Assembly (NCBI GenBank): GCA_934636825.1
Contig: CAKUBG010000029.1
Coordinates: 1-33,250, forward strand
Direction: 5' to 3'
DNA: 33,250 bases
From: an uncultured bacterium
GTDB lineage: Bacteria > Vulcanimicrobiota > Xenobia > Xenobiales > Xenobiaceae
In this document: one piece after another, positions 32,595 through 33,250 of the stretch
How the letters are laid out: each line of letters begins with the position of its first letter
How positions within the stretch are numbered: position 1 is the first letter of the stretch
Program-made: the position numbers and the translations under genes
The notes under the pieces: model-generated
What the model was told of the DNA's origin: nothing
Databases searched by the model: none
Seen by the model: the letters and a program-made list of their open reading frames with translations, nothing else

Positions 32595-33250
32595 ACTCCG
32601 TACTATTGATAAAAAATACCGGCATTTTCGCTTAGGATACGCCCAGCCCTTGTCACTTTGGCAAACTTGTTTTAGCCGTGTTTTTACGCTTTTGACTGTT
32701 GGCTCGTGCTTGTTGGTTCGTAGTTTTTTTAGCTTAAAGACGCTGATAATGTGCTGCCCGCCTGTTAGCCGTGCCTGTTGGTTCGTAGTTTTTTAGCTTA
32801 GAGACGTTAATTATGTTCGGCCCGCTAGTTAGCTATTTTGTGTTAGCTACATTTTTTACCATATCTACGCTCCGGCTTCACTGGCCTGGCGGCCAGAGGC
32901 CTGCGCTACCGATATGGTGAAAAAATTCCGCTATAAGTTTTGGCTGCGGGCTTGTGTTCATGTTGGCTGGTTCCAACAGCGGCTCTTCCAGGCTTGAACT
33001 GGACCGCGCTTAATAGCGCGTCCAATGTTCTGCGCCTTCCATCACCACTGTTTCCGCCTGTTGGTTAAAAACTACGCCAGCTTATGTACAACACACCAGG
33101 AACCACTCGCAATTAAGCCTTAAAAAGCGCAGACAAAACGGACTTGGTAGAGTCCTTAGCTTCGGCCAATTGCCGGTATGGCTGCTCGTTTACGAGCAGA
33201 CGTCGGCAATCCGGGTCGGCAAAAGAAAAAAGCCCGATTAAGAGTAAACT
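32595..33250. other. Long structured non-coding region at the right edge
   Basis: No gene is supported. Besides a 65-bp tandem repeat (listed separately), it holds a row of hairpins: outer arms ATTTTTTACCATATC (32851-32865) and GATATGGTGAAAAAAT (32911-32926) with an inner CTGGCC/GGCCAG (32881-32896); TGTTGG/CCAACA (32961-32978); CGCGC/GCGCG with flanking TGGA/TCCA (33000-33024); GGACT/AGTCC (33140-33155); and ATTGCCG/CGGCAAT (33169-33210) around CTGCTCG/CGAGCAG. An A run followed by GCCCGATT (33227-33238) at the very end looks like the start of a terminator for a minus-strand gene outside the window. The whole could be an RNA gene; I could not match it to a known family. Confidence 0.5.
32705..32833. 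repeat. Two-copy 65-bp imperfect tandem repeat
   Basis: Copy one (32705-32769) and copy two (32770-32833) both start CGTGC then TGTTGGTTCGTAG and end GTTAGC. They differ at about ten positions and one T-run length. A degenerate AACCAACAGGC-like match recurs near 33059 on the minus strand. It is not coding. Confidence 0.85.

Noticed and set aside
33000..33024. T-box antiterminator-like sequence (TGGACCGCGC with GCGCGTCC)
   Set aside because: It lacks one base of the T-box core, the upstream Stem I motifs are absent, and no downstream aminoacyl-tRNA gene is in view.

Overview
The window looks like a piece of chromosome from a little-studied bacterium with an outer membrane (a diderm) that is not a proteobacterium. 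Three things point there. One gene encodes a porin with an N-terminal SLH domain, a coiled coil and a large beta-barrel ending in Phe, an architecture known from Cyanobacteria and Melainabacteria, Negativicutes, Deinococcus and related candidate phyla. There is a complete outer-membrane type IV pilus machine (PilQ secretin with its lipoprotein PilP). GC content is moderate and intergenic spacing is generous, with clear Rho-independent terminators. No marker here fixes the phylum. Cyanobacteria-related, Armatimonadota-like or Eremiobacterota/Xenobia-like lineages are possible, as inference only. No phage, insertion sequence or CRISPR array was seen.

Layout. (1) 1-3629, minus: a very large TPR protein with a Gly/Lys linker, a long acidic Gln-rich tail and near-identical 72-bp tandem repeats that run off the left edge. 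(2) 4083-16062, minus: a type IV pilus island read pilB, pilT, a 21-residue hydrophobic microprotein, pilC, pilA, pilD, pilM, pilN, pilO, pilP, pilQ. The pilA and pilD genes each have a recognisable sigma-70 promoter, and pilC and pilA each end in a good terminator. A nested RNA structure lies between pilP and pilQ. (3) 16280-22276, minus: housekeeping genes, in transcription order tRNA-Leu(UAA), a class A beta-lactamase-fold serine hydrolase, era, deoC, recO, ruvX, mltG and udk. (4) 22418-23707, plus: a TPR protein. (5) 23878-26812, minus: a probable three-gene operon of a lytic transglycosylase, a secreted LIM-like/DA1-like zinc peptidase and a degenerate protein kinase. Divergent from it is a rhomboid protease fused to a DnaJ-type zinc domain. 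(6) 27906-33250: a small secreted protein, the SLH porin, an orphan pilin-like protein, nadD, and about 650 bp of structured non-coding DNA.

How the parts fit. PilB (extension) and PilT (retraction) act on PilC. PilD cleaves PilA. PilM, PilN, PilO and PilP connect the inner platform to the PilQ channel. PilP has a 76-residue stretch rich in acid with no basic residue, and PilQ has a 45-residue stretch with 15 basic residues and no acid, which suggests the two may pair. MltG, the lytic transglycosylase, the SLH porin and the LIM/DA1-like peptidase add a cell-envelope theme.

The best candidates for something undescribed are the lytic transglycosylase - LIM/DA1-like peptidase - pseudokinase operon, the zinc-finger rhomboid fusion, the microprotein between pilT and pilC, the pilP-pilQ leader structure, the repeat-tailed TPR protein, and the structured non-coding block at the right end.
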